NCBI GenBank assembly: GCA_029557895.1
Contig: JAKQHT010000024.1
Span: 37,602-101,601 of the forward strand
Origin: Bacteroidota bacterium
Lineage (GTDB): Bacteria; Bacteroidota; Bacteroidia; Flavobacteriales; Flavobacteriaceae
DNA: 64,000 nt
Reading direction: 5' to 3'
Shown: positions 1 to 10,940 of the stretch, piece after piece
How positions within the stretch are numbered: the first letter of the stretch is position 1
Layout: each line of letters begins with the position of its first letter
Notes under the pieces: model-generated
Told to the model about the DNA's origin: nothing
The model's input: the letters and a program-made list of their open reading frames with translations, nothing else
Database searches by the model: none
Program-made: the position numbers and the translations under genes

Positions 1-60
1 CAAATAAGCGGCAACACTTGAGTCCACACCTCCGGAAAGTCCAACTACTACTCGTTTCAT
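1..60 (-). CDS. mnmA: tRNA-specific 2-thiouridylase MnmA, N-terminal fragment cut by window edge
   Basis: Reverse complement of 1-60 translates as [20 protein letters not shown], the PP-loop SGGVDSS motif at an N-terminus. Confidence 0.8.
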   Translation of the reverse strand, partial: MKRVVVGLSGGVDSSVAAYL

Positions 61-388
61 GGTGCAAAATTACGAAATAAAGCAGACGCTTTCATAAATT
101 GGCGACATCCTGTTATTGTCAAAAAAATGTAAATTGTTTTTTTGAATTCAATATGTCCTGATTCTTTTTTTTTTACCACAACAATACAACTTTGACAAAA
201 CATGCAGCATACCAATTCATTGAGAAAAAGCAAGTGTTAAAATCACATCTTTATCGTTTTGCAACCTGTTGTTTGTTTGAGAAGATGTAGTATTGGATTT
301 TTTAGTTAATCAAACTTTAGGAACGAATAAAAACAAAACCGATGGGGCGACCATAAGACCACATCAACATCTGAAGACATCAAATAGA

Positions 389-1087
389 CTATTGTTTATA
401 AGGATTCTTGCTACGCACGGTGTAGTCTTTCTCTTCGACAAGCTTGCCGTTTTCGTAATACTTCCAGATGCCGTGCTTTTTGTCATTTTTGTAAGTGCCT
501 TCGGCCAACAATGTGCCTTGGTTGTCATAATATTTGGCATCGCCGTGCAATTCCCCTCTATTATAGTGAAACTCTTTCAGTATTTTGCCATTTTGCGAAT
601 ACCAATAAGAAACACCGTCAATCAGGCCATTGGTATAATTTGATTTTTCTGCCACTTGTCCATTTTCGTAATAGACCAATTTTTCGCCTTCAAGAAGTCC
701 GTTGTCGTTAAAATTTTCGGTCATCATCACACCTTTTGTCTTGTTGTGGTAATACGTCCACTTGCCGACAAACAGTTTTCCTTTCATCATTCCCTCGCTG
801 ATGGGCTTGCCCTTTGAAGAGAAAAATTTGACAATGATTAGGTCACTGTCCGGTAAAAATTCGCGGGTGGCGCTCAACTTGCTTTTTCCATCCACAAGTT
901 TATAAAACTTAAAGGTTCCGACTTCCTTACCATGCTCAAAGGTACCTTCATATTTTGGCTGAGTGGTATTATCAAAGTTCTTTTTCCAGAACCCATGCCG
1001 CTGGCCATTGGCATCCAATTGATTGGCCTGTTGAGCAAAACCCAACAAAGTAAAGGTAAATACTACTATCGTTGCAAAAGTTTTCAT
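389..1087 (-). CDS. MORN/YwqK-type repeat secreted protein
   Basis: Signal peptide then repeated G.Y.NG....G.W.YY..G motifs; start at internal MKTFATIV more likely. Confidence 0.75.
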   Translation of the reverse strand: MKTFATIVVFTFTLLGFAQQANQLDANGQRHGFWKKNFDNTTQPKYEGTFEHGKEVGTFKFYKLVDGKSKLSATREFLPDSDLIIVKFFSSKGKPISEGMMKGKLFVGKWTYYHNKTKGVMMTENFNDNGLLEGEKLVYYENGQVAEKSNYTNGLIDGVSYWYSQNGKILKEFHYNRGELHGDAKYYDNQGTLLAEGTYKNDKKHGIWKYYENGKLVEEKDYTVRSKNPYKQ

Positions 1088-1159
1088 AACTATCATAACG
1101 TTAATCGTAAGGCGTAATTGCGTTCAGAAAAAAATCGTGTAAAGCCGTAGCTTTCAAAC

Positions 1160-3070
1160 TTAATTCTTGCGTCGCTGTTGTGCCTGTTTTTGCTGTTCGG
1201 CCTGCTCCATCATTTCTTGCATTCGTTTCTGGAACTTGCTCTGCTTTCTGGGCTTGGCCTTGTTAACCTGAATCTGCGCATGGATTTTGTCTTCGTCCAA
1301 AATATAATTTTTGATAACGAGCATGATGCCGATACTGATCAGGTTTGAAATGAAATAGTACAAGCTCAATCCGGACGCATATTGATTAAAGAATATCAAC
1401 ATCATTAATGGCGAAAGGTAAATCATGATTTTCATGATTTTGCCCATATCTGGCATGCCTTCTTGTTGTGGTTGTGCCGCCACTTGGTCGCCGGTGGTCA
1501 TTTTCATATAGAAGAAAATAGCAATGGCCGCCAAAATCGGGAACAAGCTCACGTGGCCGCCATACAACGGAATGTTGAACGGCAATTCAGCAATGACATC
1601 ATACGAAGACAAGTCATCGGCCCAAAGGAAGCTTTTTTGCCTCAAATCAAAAGCTGCGGGAAAAAACATAAACAGTGCATAGAACACCGGAATCTGCATC
1701 AGGCCGGGCAAACAGCCGCTCAACGGACTTGCGCCTGCCTTGTTCTGCAATGCCATGATTTCCTGTTGTGCTTTGAGGTTATTGTCTTTATGCTTGGTCC
1801 TGATGGCATCTATTTCAGGCTTGAGGATACGCATCTTGGCCTGTGACAAAAACTGCTTGTACTGAACAAAAGATAGCAACAGCTTGATAAGTATTGTCAT
1901 GGCTATAATGGCTAAACCATAGGGCATGATTGAACTCAAAAAACCAAACAATGGGATGAACAACGCTTTGTTGATCCACCCAAATATGCCCCAACCAAAC
2001 GGGATACTTTCTTCGAGGTTGTTTTCGTATTTCTTTAAAATCTTACTGTCAGTTGGGCCAAAATACAGTTTCATTGGTTGGCTCAACTCGCCTCCAGAGA
2101 TATTGAGCGCCAACTTTGAAGCATATTCCTTGGTATAAACCGTGTCTATGTCTTCATTTTTTACAAGAGTTCTTGAGGCTAACTTAACGGACTTAAATGG
2201 CGTATCCGGAACCAATATGGTACTGAAAAAATGCTGTCTGTATGAAATCCAACTGACATCTTTTTCTTCCTCTTCATCATCGCCGCCCTGTGCCAATTTA
2301 TCGATTTTGTTGCCACCATCGTGTTGATAGGTCAAACGTGTATAACGATTTTCATAAACAATGCTTTGGTCGTGGCGAAAGGTTTTCATCCTCCAGTCCA
2401 GTACCATATTCTGTGACGAGTTGATGACACTGCTCAAACCTTGTGAGCGAAGTGTCAAGCCTATCATATAGTCGTCGTTTGCAATTTCGTACCTGTGCTC
2501 AAGAAATTCATTTTCTGACACTTTGAGCTTCATGGAGACAATGGTCTTGTCGCCATTATTGGTAACTTGTGGTTGAAAATATAGGTCTTTGGTGTTGAGC
2601 GTTCTGTTATCAGAGGTACCAAAAGTGATGTTGAAAACAGAATTGTTGTCATTTATTAAATAGATCGGGACCGAATCGTAATTGACAAACTTGTTTAGTT
2701 TTACTTCGGATAAAAACCCGCCTTTACTATTGAATTTTAAGGTCAACAGATCGGTTTTGACCTCGGTAATGGCATCTTGTCCGGTTTCCAGCCCAGCACC
2801 ATAGGCAAAGGCACCAAACTTGTTTTTGAGTACTGCAAGTTTTGTAGAATCGCTTCCGGACATATTGGACAAGTCGTCGGGACTTATTTGGTAACTCGAC
2901 TGTTCCTGGCTTTCTTCCTTATTTTTTTCTTTGGCCAATTGTTCTTGTTTGGCCTTTTGGGCTTCGATTTCTTCGGGTGTAGGCTGGTTTTGCCAAAGCA
3001 TGTACAACAAAATTCCAAAAATCAGCACGAAGCCGATTATGGAGTTAAGGTCTAATTTTTTTTCTTCCAT
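1160..3070 (-). CDS. yidC: Membrane protein insertase YidC
   Basis: N-terminal TM, periplasmic domain, C-terminal core with PLSGCLPGLMQIPVFYALF. Confidence 0.95.
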   Translation of the reverse strand: MEEKKLDLNSIIGFVLIFGILLYMLWQNQPTPEEIEAQKAKQEQLAKEKNKEESQEQSSYQISPDDLSNMSGSDSTKLAVLKNKFGAFAYGAGLETGQDAITEVKTDLLTLKFNSKGGFLSEVKLNKFVNYDSVPIYLINDNNSVFNITFGTSDNRTLNTKDLYFQPQVTNNGDKTIVSMKLKVSENEFLEHRYEIANDDYMIGLTLRSQGLSSVINSSQNMVLDWRMKTFRHDQSIVYENRYTRLTYQHDGGNKIDKLAQGGDDEEEEKDVSWISYRQHFFSTILVPDTPFKSVKLASRTLVKNEDIDTVYTKEYASKLALNISGGELSQPMKLYFGPTDSKILKKYENNLEESIPFGWGIFGWINKALFIPLFGFLSSIMPYGLAIIAMTILIKLLLSFVQYKQFLSQAKMRILKPEIDAIRTKHKDNNLKAQQEIMALQNKAGASPLSGCLPGLMQIPVFYALFMFFPAAFDLRQKSFLWADDLSSYDVIAELPFNIPLYGGHVSLFPILAAIAIFFYMKMTTGDQVAAQPQQEGMPDMGKIMKIMIYLSPLMMLIFFNQYASGLSLYYFISNLISIGIMLVIKNYILDEDKIHAQIQVNKAKPRKQSKFQKRMQEMMEQAEQQKQAQQRRKN

Positions 3071-3166
3071 GTTCATTCAGTTCCTTTGCCCAATATGCTC
3101 TTTTTTTGGATAAGGATGTTAGTTAATTTATTTTTTTGACGTTATTGGTTAGCAAAAAGCTTTCCA

Positions 3167-4813
<1,647 letters not shown>

Positions 4814-4934
4814 CTATTAAACGCAGGCAAATTTACAAAATTTAAATAGAGTTTCAGCTATTGTTTTACAATTTGGAACGGCAAAAAACAATATTTATGA
4901 AAGCCGTTGGGCCTGCCGGATATATGTTGGAAAA

Positions 4935-5171
4935 TTATTGCCGGTGAATGGTTTTGACACTTTGAACCAAATCTTCAAGACCATTGAGCTTAATTTCGTA
5001 CATCTGCTGCATCATCGCACCGAGCTGGCCTTTCGGAAATCCCTTTTTTAAAAACCATACATAGTAATATTCGGGAATGTCCAAAAGATAATAACCCTTA
5101 TATTTCCCAAAAGGCATCTTGTAATTGGCGAGTTTAAGAAGAAATTCCTTATTTGGCTCTAAAGGCTGCAT
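4935..5171 (-). CDS. DUF3820 family protein
   Basis: MPFGKYKGYYLLDIPEYYYVWFLKKGFPKGQLG motif; start taken at internal M. Confidence 0.75.
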   Translation of the reverse strand: MQPLEPNKEFLLKLANYKMPFGKYKGYYLLDIPEYYYVWFLKKGFPKGQLGAMMQQMYEIKLNGLEDLVQSVKTIHRQ

Positions 5172-5218
5172 TTTAATATTTTTAATTTTACTGCCCGAAA
5201 ATGGAGCAACGACCCGTC

Positions 5219-5620
5219 TCAATCCCAAAGAAAAACAATATCGCGTTCAATATCTGGGTGGAGACTGTACTGAACGGGACAGGTTTTGGCAGTACGTTCC
5301 AGGATGTCCCTGGTTTTTTCATCAGCCGTAAATGGCATCTTGAATACCACTTTTATTTTTGAGATACGCCTTGGGTCGGCTGCCATAAACTTGGTAACTT
5401 CGGCAAAAGCGCCTTTCATATCAACTGCCATATCTCGGGCCTTTATGCCCATTACTGTCATCATGCAGTTGGCAAGACCTGTCGCTACTGTATCGGTCGG
5501 AGAAAAGGCTTCTCCATTCCCGTTATTGTCTATCGGGGCATCTGTAATATAGGTGTTGCCAGATTGCAAATGGGTGCATTCTGTACGCAAGTTGCCAAGA
5601 TAAGTCACTTTTGAGGTCAT
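5219..5620 (-). CDS. OsmC family protein
   Basis: FSPTDTVATGLANCMMTVMGIKARDM and CPVQYSLHPDIE, OsmC/Ohr-like motifs. Confidence 0.85.
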   Translation of the reverse strand: MTSKVTYLGNLRTECTHLQSGNTYITDAPIDNNGNGEAFSPTDTVATGLANCMMTVMGIKARDMAVDMKGAFAEVTKFMAADPRRISKIKVVFKMPFTADEKTRDILERTAKTCPVQYSLHPDIERDIVFLWD

Positions 5621-7530
5621 CGCTTTACTGCTTCTATAGTAAGGTTGGGCGTGTATTTGAGAATATAGACCGATTCATTATAATATCCACCGGTGAGCTG
5701 TTTGGCATACCTGAATTTGTTCTCCACATACTCTGTTTCAATATCATTGGCGCAGCTTTTGTAAAAATCGTCAGCCGAAGCCAATCGCAACAACACATCC
5801 AAGGTAAGGTCGTAGCCCCGAGTCGCATATTTGTTTGGATCCACACCATAGATCTTACGGTAATTTATCACAAAATCGTTTGGATTATCGGAATCAAAAG
5901 GCTTGTTCACCGACGGATAATGGAACTTGAGATTACTTAAATGAAAATTTGAAATATGTTCATAATCAAAGGCATCTGTTCTTCGAGTCGTGACCAAAAT
6001 AATTTCTTTTTCGCGGCTGTTCAAACTGTTCAGCGTGCTTACTACATTGAGGACAAGGCCGGCATTTCCAGTTTCTATGAACACATAGTTCTTTCCGTTT
6101 TTCAGAAGCGAGGACAGTTTGGCGGTGTCCACATAAAATGCATCTTTTCCTGAACTCCCTTTCTGGGACGATACCTGTGAAGCCATCGGTATTTCAGACT
6201 TGATACGGTCCGAGGTGTCTTTTGTAGCCCAATCGGAAATGATGACGACATTGCTCCGCAACGAATCTGTTTTGACAAAATTTATCATGGCTCGTTCCAA
6301 ATACTCGTCGGAAGGAATGGTCTGAAAGACATTTTCGTATAACGTCGTTGGCTTCATCAACGGTGAAATGATTGGCACATTGTCTTTCCGCAATTGCGAA
6401 GCTACACGAGCAAAATTTCCGGCAATGACCGGACCGATAACGGCATCGTAACGCGAAAAATTGTTATTGGACAAGAGCGTTGACACTTCCGATGGCTGAT
6501 TTTGGGTGTCGAAGACCTTGAGGTCCACGGATATGCCCATCTGACTGGCAGAGTCGAGCGCCAACTTTACGCCAGAATAAAAATCGAGGGTCACCGATAC
6601 CAATCGGTCGTTCTTCATGATGTCTTTAGCTTCCTGGACAGAATCGGTATCGATTTTGTCCAATTTGAATGGCAAGAACATTGCAAGGCGCTTGGTGCTA
6701 AAGTTTTTTATAGTTTCCGAAAGATTGCTTTTAATGATTTCTCCTTGTACGCCATCTACTTTTACGCTTTTGGGCACTTTTAGCACCATGCCTTCTTTCA
6801 ACCCCGACTCCGAGAGTCCCGGATTGAGGGTTTCGAGTTGTTCTTGGGAAAGTCCCAATTTCACTTTCAACCTATAAAATCCTTCTTTGGGCTGAACAAC
6901 ATAATAACCATGATCGCCATCAGCGGTTTGTTCTTCGTGACTTTCAATATTTGGCACGTTGATTTCATCACCGGGCTGCAATATGGCATTCATCCCCGGA
7001 TTGAGCGCTTCGAGTTCTGGCACTGTAATGCCAAATTTGTATGCAATGCGCCACTTGCCTTCTTTAGGTTGTACTTTGTATTTTTTTAGCACATTTTCTT
7101 TAACGGAAACATTTTGCACAATGGTCTTGTATTTTGGTATCCGTATTTTGTCGCCTTTTTTGAGGTTTTCAGAATATAATTGCTTGTTGTGTTCCTTGAT
7201 GTCCGAGATTTCAACATTATATTGCTTCGAAATACTGTACAGGGTTTCTTTGCGTTTTACTTTATGGCTTTGATACCCCATAAATTCACGGGTTTCGGTC
7301 TTTTCGCCAGAACCTCCCTTTGCATCGGGTATGATGAGCACCGTACCTGCGGCCAATGTTTTTCCGGCGTCGGGATTGAGGGCAAAAATATCTTTAGCCG
7401 TTACCCTGTACTGCCTTGCAATGGCTTCTACGGTTTCTCCCTGTTTGACCTTGTGTGTCCTGAAATTTTGCGAGTACACAAAACCCTGGAAAACAAGTGT
7501 TAACAATAAGGTTATAAAGACTTTTTTCAT
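5617..7530 (-). CDS. LysM repeat protein fused to periplasmic-binding (PBP1-like) domain
   Basis: Signal peptide, about four LysM-like repeats (HKVKQGETVEAIARQYRVT...LNPD...G..L.IP), then Rossmann-like substrate-binding region. Confidence 0.8.
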   Translation of the reverse strand: MKKVFITLLLTLVFQGFVYSQNFRTHKVKQGETVEAIARQYRVTAKDIFALNPDAGKTLAAGTVLIIPDAKGGSGEKTETREFMGYQSHKVKRKETLYSISKQYNVEISDIKEHNKQLYSENLKKGDKIRIPKYKTIVQNVSVKENVLKKYKVQPKEGKWRIAYKFGITVPELEALNPGMNAILQPGDEINVPNIESHEEQTADGDHGYYVVQPKEGFYRLKVKLGLSQEQLETLNPGLSESGLKEGMVLKVPKSVKVDGVQGEIIKSNLSETIKNFSTKRLAMFLPFKLDKIDTDSVQEAKDIMKNDRLVSVTLDFYSGVKLALDSASQMGISVDLKVFDTQNQPSEVSTLLSNNNFSRYDAVIGPVIAGNFARVASQLRKDNVPIISPLMKPTTLYENVFQTIPSDEYLERAMINFVKTDSLRSNVVIISDWATKDTSDRIKSEIPMASQVSSQKGSSGKDAFYVDTAKLSSLLKNGKNYVFIETGNAGLVLNVVSTLNSLNSREKEIILVTTRRTDAFDYEHISNFHLSNLKFHYPSVNKPFDSDNPNDFVINYRKIYGVDPNKYATRGYDLTLDVLLRLASADDFYKSCANDIETEYVENKFRYAKQLTGGYYNESVYILKYTPNLTIEAVKR

Positions 7531-7549
7531 CTACTTAATTATAAACTCG

Positions 7550-9085
7550 TTATTCCCATTCGATAGTGGCGGGCGGCTTGGAACTAATGTCATACACTAC
7601 CCTATTAACGCCTTTTACTTTATTTATTATTTCGTTTGAGGTTTTTTGCAAAAACTCATATGGCAAATTTACCCAGTCTGCAGTCATACCGTCAGTACTT
7701 TCCACAGCCCTCAATGCCACGCATTTTTCGTAAGTTCGTTCGTCACCCATGACACCAACACTGTTCACCGGCAACAATATGGCGCCGGCTTGCCAAACCT
7801 TGTCGTACAATCCCCATGAACGCAAATTGTCGATAAAGATCGCATCTACTTCCTGCAAGATACGGACTTTTTCGGCAGTAATGTCACCCAAAATACGAAT
7901 GGCCAATCCTGGTCCCGGGAAAGGGTGGCGTCCCATCAAGTTCTTATCCATACCCATGGTCGCACCTACCCTTCGAACTTCATCCTTAAACAAGGCCTTC
8001 AATGGTTCCACGATTTTCAGTTTCATAAAATCGGGCAGTCCACCAACGTTGTGGTGGCTTTTTATGGTGGCACTTGGTCCTCCGGTAGCCGAAACACTTT
8101 CAATGACATCGGGATAGATAGTACCTTGAGCCAACCATTTGACATCTTCAATGCGATGGGCTTCGTCGTCAAAAACATCAATGAACACACGGCCTATAGC
8201 TTTCCGTTTCAGCTCCGGGTCCGATAACCCTTGCAAAGCTCCCAAAAAACGTGCCGAAGCATCAACGCCCTTCACATTGAGGCCCATACCTTCGTACTGT
8301 TTTAGTACGTTTTCAAATTCGTTTTTTCGCAACAGGCCATTGTTCACAAAAATGCAATAAAGGTTGTTGCCTATGGCTTTGTGCAACAACATGGCCGCAA
8401 CTGACGAGTCCACACCGCCAGAAAGTCCCAACACAACTTTATCATTCCCCAATTGGGCTTTAAGGGAGTCAACGGTTTCTTCTACAAACGATTGCGGCGT
8501 CCAATCTTGTTCAACCTTCGCAATATGCACCAAAAAGTTTTCGAGCAACCTCTTGCCGTCAGTGGAATGATATACTTCTGGATGAAATTGAATACCAAAA
8601 GTTGTTTCGCCTTCTATCCTGTAAGCGGCGTTTTGCACATCGACGGTACTGGCGATGAGAACACCGTTTTCGGGCAATGCCTTGATGGTATCGCTATGGC
8701 TCATCCACACTTGGCTTCCGGTTGCTATGCTGTCAAACAGGGATTCATTAGCTTTGATAAACGACAGATTGGCCCTCCCGTATTCGCGGGTGTTGGACGC
8801 CTCCACCTTGCCACCAGAAAAATGTGCAAGATACTGTGCGCCATAGCAAACGGCCAACAATGGTTTTTTGCCACGGATGTTGGACAAATCGGGATGTGGT
8901 GCATTATCGGCCCTTACAGAAAAGGGACTTCCTGATAGAATAACGGCCTTAAAGCCATCTGTATCGGTTGGAATTTTGTTGAACGGATGGATTTCGCAAT
9001 AGATGTTGAGTTCTCGGACTCTTCGGGCGATTAATTGGGTGTATTGAGACCCAAAATCTAAAATAAGGACATTGTTGTGCTGCAT
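7550..9085 (-). CDS. guaA: GMP synthase (glutamine-hydrolysing)
   Basis: GATase ([13 protein letters not shown]) and PP-loop ([18 protein letters not shown]); ATG at 9085 preferred over the TTG at 9091. Confidence 0.97.
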   Translation of the reverse strand: MQHNNVLILDFGSQYTQLIARRVRELNIYCEIHPFNKIPTDTDGFKAVILSGSPFSVRADNAPHPDLSNIRGKKPLLAVCYGAQYLAHFSGGKVEASNTREYGRANLSFIKANESLFDSIATGSQVWMSHSDTIKALPENGVLIASTVDVQNAAYRIEGETTFGIQFHPEVYHSTDGKRLLENFLVHIAKVEQDWTPQSFVEETVDSLKAQLGNDKVVLGLSGGVDSSVAAMLLHKAIGNNLYCIFVNNGLLRKNEFENVLKQYEGMGLNVKGVDASARFLGALQGLSDPELKRKAIGRVFIDVFDDEAHRIEDVKWLAQGTIYPDVIESVSATGGPSATIKSHHNVGGLPDFMKLKIVEPLKALFKDEVRRVGATMGMDKNLMGRHPFPGPGLAIRILGDITAEKVRILQEVDAIFIDNLRSWGLYDKVWQAGAILLPVNSVGVMGDERTYEKCVALRAVESTDGMTADWVNLPYEFLQKTSNEIINKVKGVNRVVYDISSKPPATIEWE

Positions 9086-9088
9086 GTG

Positions 9089-9117
9089 CAAAAATAGAAA
9101 GGATTTGGGAAATACGA
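9089..9117 (-). promoter_or_regulatory. Bacteroidota-type promoter for guaA
   Basis: TATTTTTG (9089-9096) with TTC 19 nt upstream (9115-9117); only 3 nt separate the -7 box from the guaA ATG. Confidence 0.5.
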
Positions 9118-9180
9118 ATATGACTTAAAGAAAAATTCCAAAAGATAAGTATCAAATCACAAATCCAGGCTCCTTCGAAC

Positions 9181-10827
9181 CTATTTCCCTGAACTTGCAA
9201 CAGGGTCAATGCTATCTTCTAACTCATTAAACCCGAGAACCAAAAACTCCTCTTTGAGCGGCTGTAAGTTGTCGGTCAGTTTTGAAATGAACGCTTTACC
9301 GTATTCTAAATAAAATTCCGAAAAATTGACGTTGCGTTCTTGCAATCCTTGCCTTGGAAAAAGTTCATCCTGCAAGGCCTTGGCACGTTCGAGAATATCG
9401 GAAAGTTTGCGTTTTTGCGCCTTGAGCAAGCGTTGCTCCAAATGTTCAAGGCCTTTTATCTGCTTGGTTTCCTGTGCCGCAACGGCGCCTTTAAAGGATT
9501 TGTCGGTTTGTTCGGCAAGTTGGTGCAGGTCTTGAAATTGTTTTTTGAGTTGTGCTTTTTGAGAAGAAAAATCGATGTTGATATCAGACAGTGCTTTGGT
9601 AATCTTGTCCATCAAATCGTTTTGGGACAAAAACAAATCTGCTACCGATAGTCCCAATTTTTCCAATTTTACCTTTTGTTTCTGGCTGACGACCAGGACC
9701 GAATTGCGCAACAAAAGAATTGGAAAAACAACATTTTGAGCTTCAAAATTGGACTTCAGCTGCAACCAATAGGCGAGTTCGCCCCCGCCACCTATGTAGC
9801 AGAGATTTGGCAAAATGACCTCTTGGTACAAAGGCCGTAGGATGACGTTGGGACTAAACCTGTCGGGGTGCTGGGCAACTTCCTGCAACAATTCGTCTTT
9901 GTCCCAGCGTAAACCCGTGTGAAGTACCTCGTATAGCCCATTCTTTTCTACAATGCGTTCGCGAAGGTTTCCTTTTATATAAAACAAATTGATTTCCCTC
10001 GGATGCACCTGTATCTTATAGCCTTTCTCAAGTTTTGAAAGTTTTTCATTGGTTTCGGTCACTTTATCAAAAGACAACTGGTCAACCAATTCATTTTGGA
10101 TATATGGGACAAACAATCGCTTCAGACACAGGTCGTTACCATCAACTATAACCAAACCATGATCCTTAAACAGCGCATTGACCAAAAACCGTGTGGCCGA
10201 TGCCAAATCAGCATGTTCCAAATAAGCAGACTTGAACAGGTCTTTGAGCGTTTCGGCATTTTTACTTTTGTCCAACTGCGAAGCGTAAACGTCGTAAACG
10301 AGGTCCAACCCGTCCAAATCCAATCCACCAACAGCACCCGAAGCTTCACGGTTCCACTGTACTTTTTTTCCTTTAAAGTTGAAAAAATTGATTTCTTCAA
10401 AATCGTGGTCTTCACTTGCCATCCAATAAATAGGAACAAAATCATAATCGGGATAACTCGTTTTCAATGCTTTGCAAAGGTTAATTGCAGAGATGATTTT
10501 ATAAAAGAAATAGAGCGGTCCGGTAAACAAATTCAATTGATGGCCCGTGGTTACCGTATAAGTGGTTCGGTCATTAAGCAACTTGATGTTGGCGAGTGTA
10601 TGGGGCGAAACGTCAAAACCTTCATATTGCACCATCAAGGCATTGGTCAACACATCGCGATAGGTGTGGTCATAGGATTTTTGCTTTTCCTTTATTTGAC
10701 CTTTAAAATTTTCAATGCTCGAAAACCTATTATAATAGGGTTTCAAATGTTCCTTTTGAACGAGATAATCACAGATGAGCGACGAAAAATACCGGGTTTC
10801 GCTATAAGGGATGTAATTTGCCTGCAT
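9181..10827 (-). CDS. bshC: Bacillithiol biosynthesis cysteine-adding enzyme BshC
   Basis: TVTTGHQLNLFTGPLYFFYKIISAI...PIYWMASEDHDFEE typical BshC. Confidence 0.93.
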   Translation of the reverse strand: MQANYIPYSETRYFSSLICDYLVQKEHLKPYYNRFSSIENFKGQIKEKQKSYDHTYRDVLTNALMVQYEGFDVSPHTLANIKLLNDRTTYTVTTGHQLNLFTGPLYFFYKIISAINLCKALKTSYPDYDFVPIYWMASEDHDFEEINFFNFKGKKVQWNREASGAVGGLDLDGLDLVYDVYASQLDKSKNAETLKDLFKSAYLEHADLASATRFLVNALFKDHGLVIVDGNDLCLKRLFVPYIQNELVDQLSFDKVTETNEKLSKLEKGYKIQVHPREINLFYIKGNLRERIVEKNGLYEVLHTGLRWDKDELLQEVAQHPDRFSPNVILRPLYQEVILPNLCYIGGGGELAYWLQLKSNFEAQNVVFPILLLRNSVLVVSQKQKVKLEKLGLSVADLFLSQNDLMDKITKALSDINIDFSSQKAQLKKQFQDLHQLAEQTDKSFKGAVAAQETKQIKGLEHLEQRLLKAQKRKLSDILERAKALQDELFPRQGLQERNVNFSEFYLEYGKAFISKLTDNLQPLKEEFLVLGFNELEDSIDPVASSGK

Positions 10828-10940
10828 AGAAATGTCTATTACAGTGTAAAGATAAGGTTCTTTAATTTTTTTGGACGATAATTTTAGTTAATTCCGTTTT
10901 CGACCTATATTTACTTTTAGAATTCCGTAAAAACCCTCCT

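Noticed and set aside
293-643. 116-aa plus-strand ORF antisense to the MORN-repeat gene
   Set aside because: Overlaps a well-supported minus-strand CDS; composition is that of an antisense shadow ORF. The same reasoning removes most plus-strand ORFs inside yidC, pyrG, guaA, rpoB/rpoC and tuf.
10096-10881. 261-aa plus-strand ORF antisense to bshC
   Set aside because: Long, but fully inside bshC; no recognisable domain and hydrophobic low-complexity translation.
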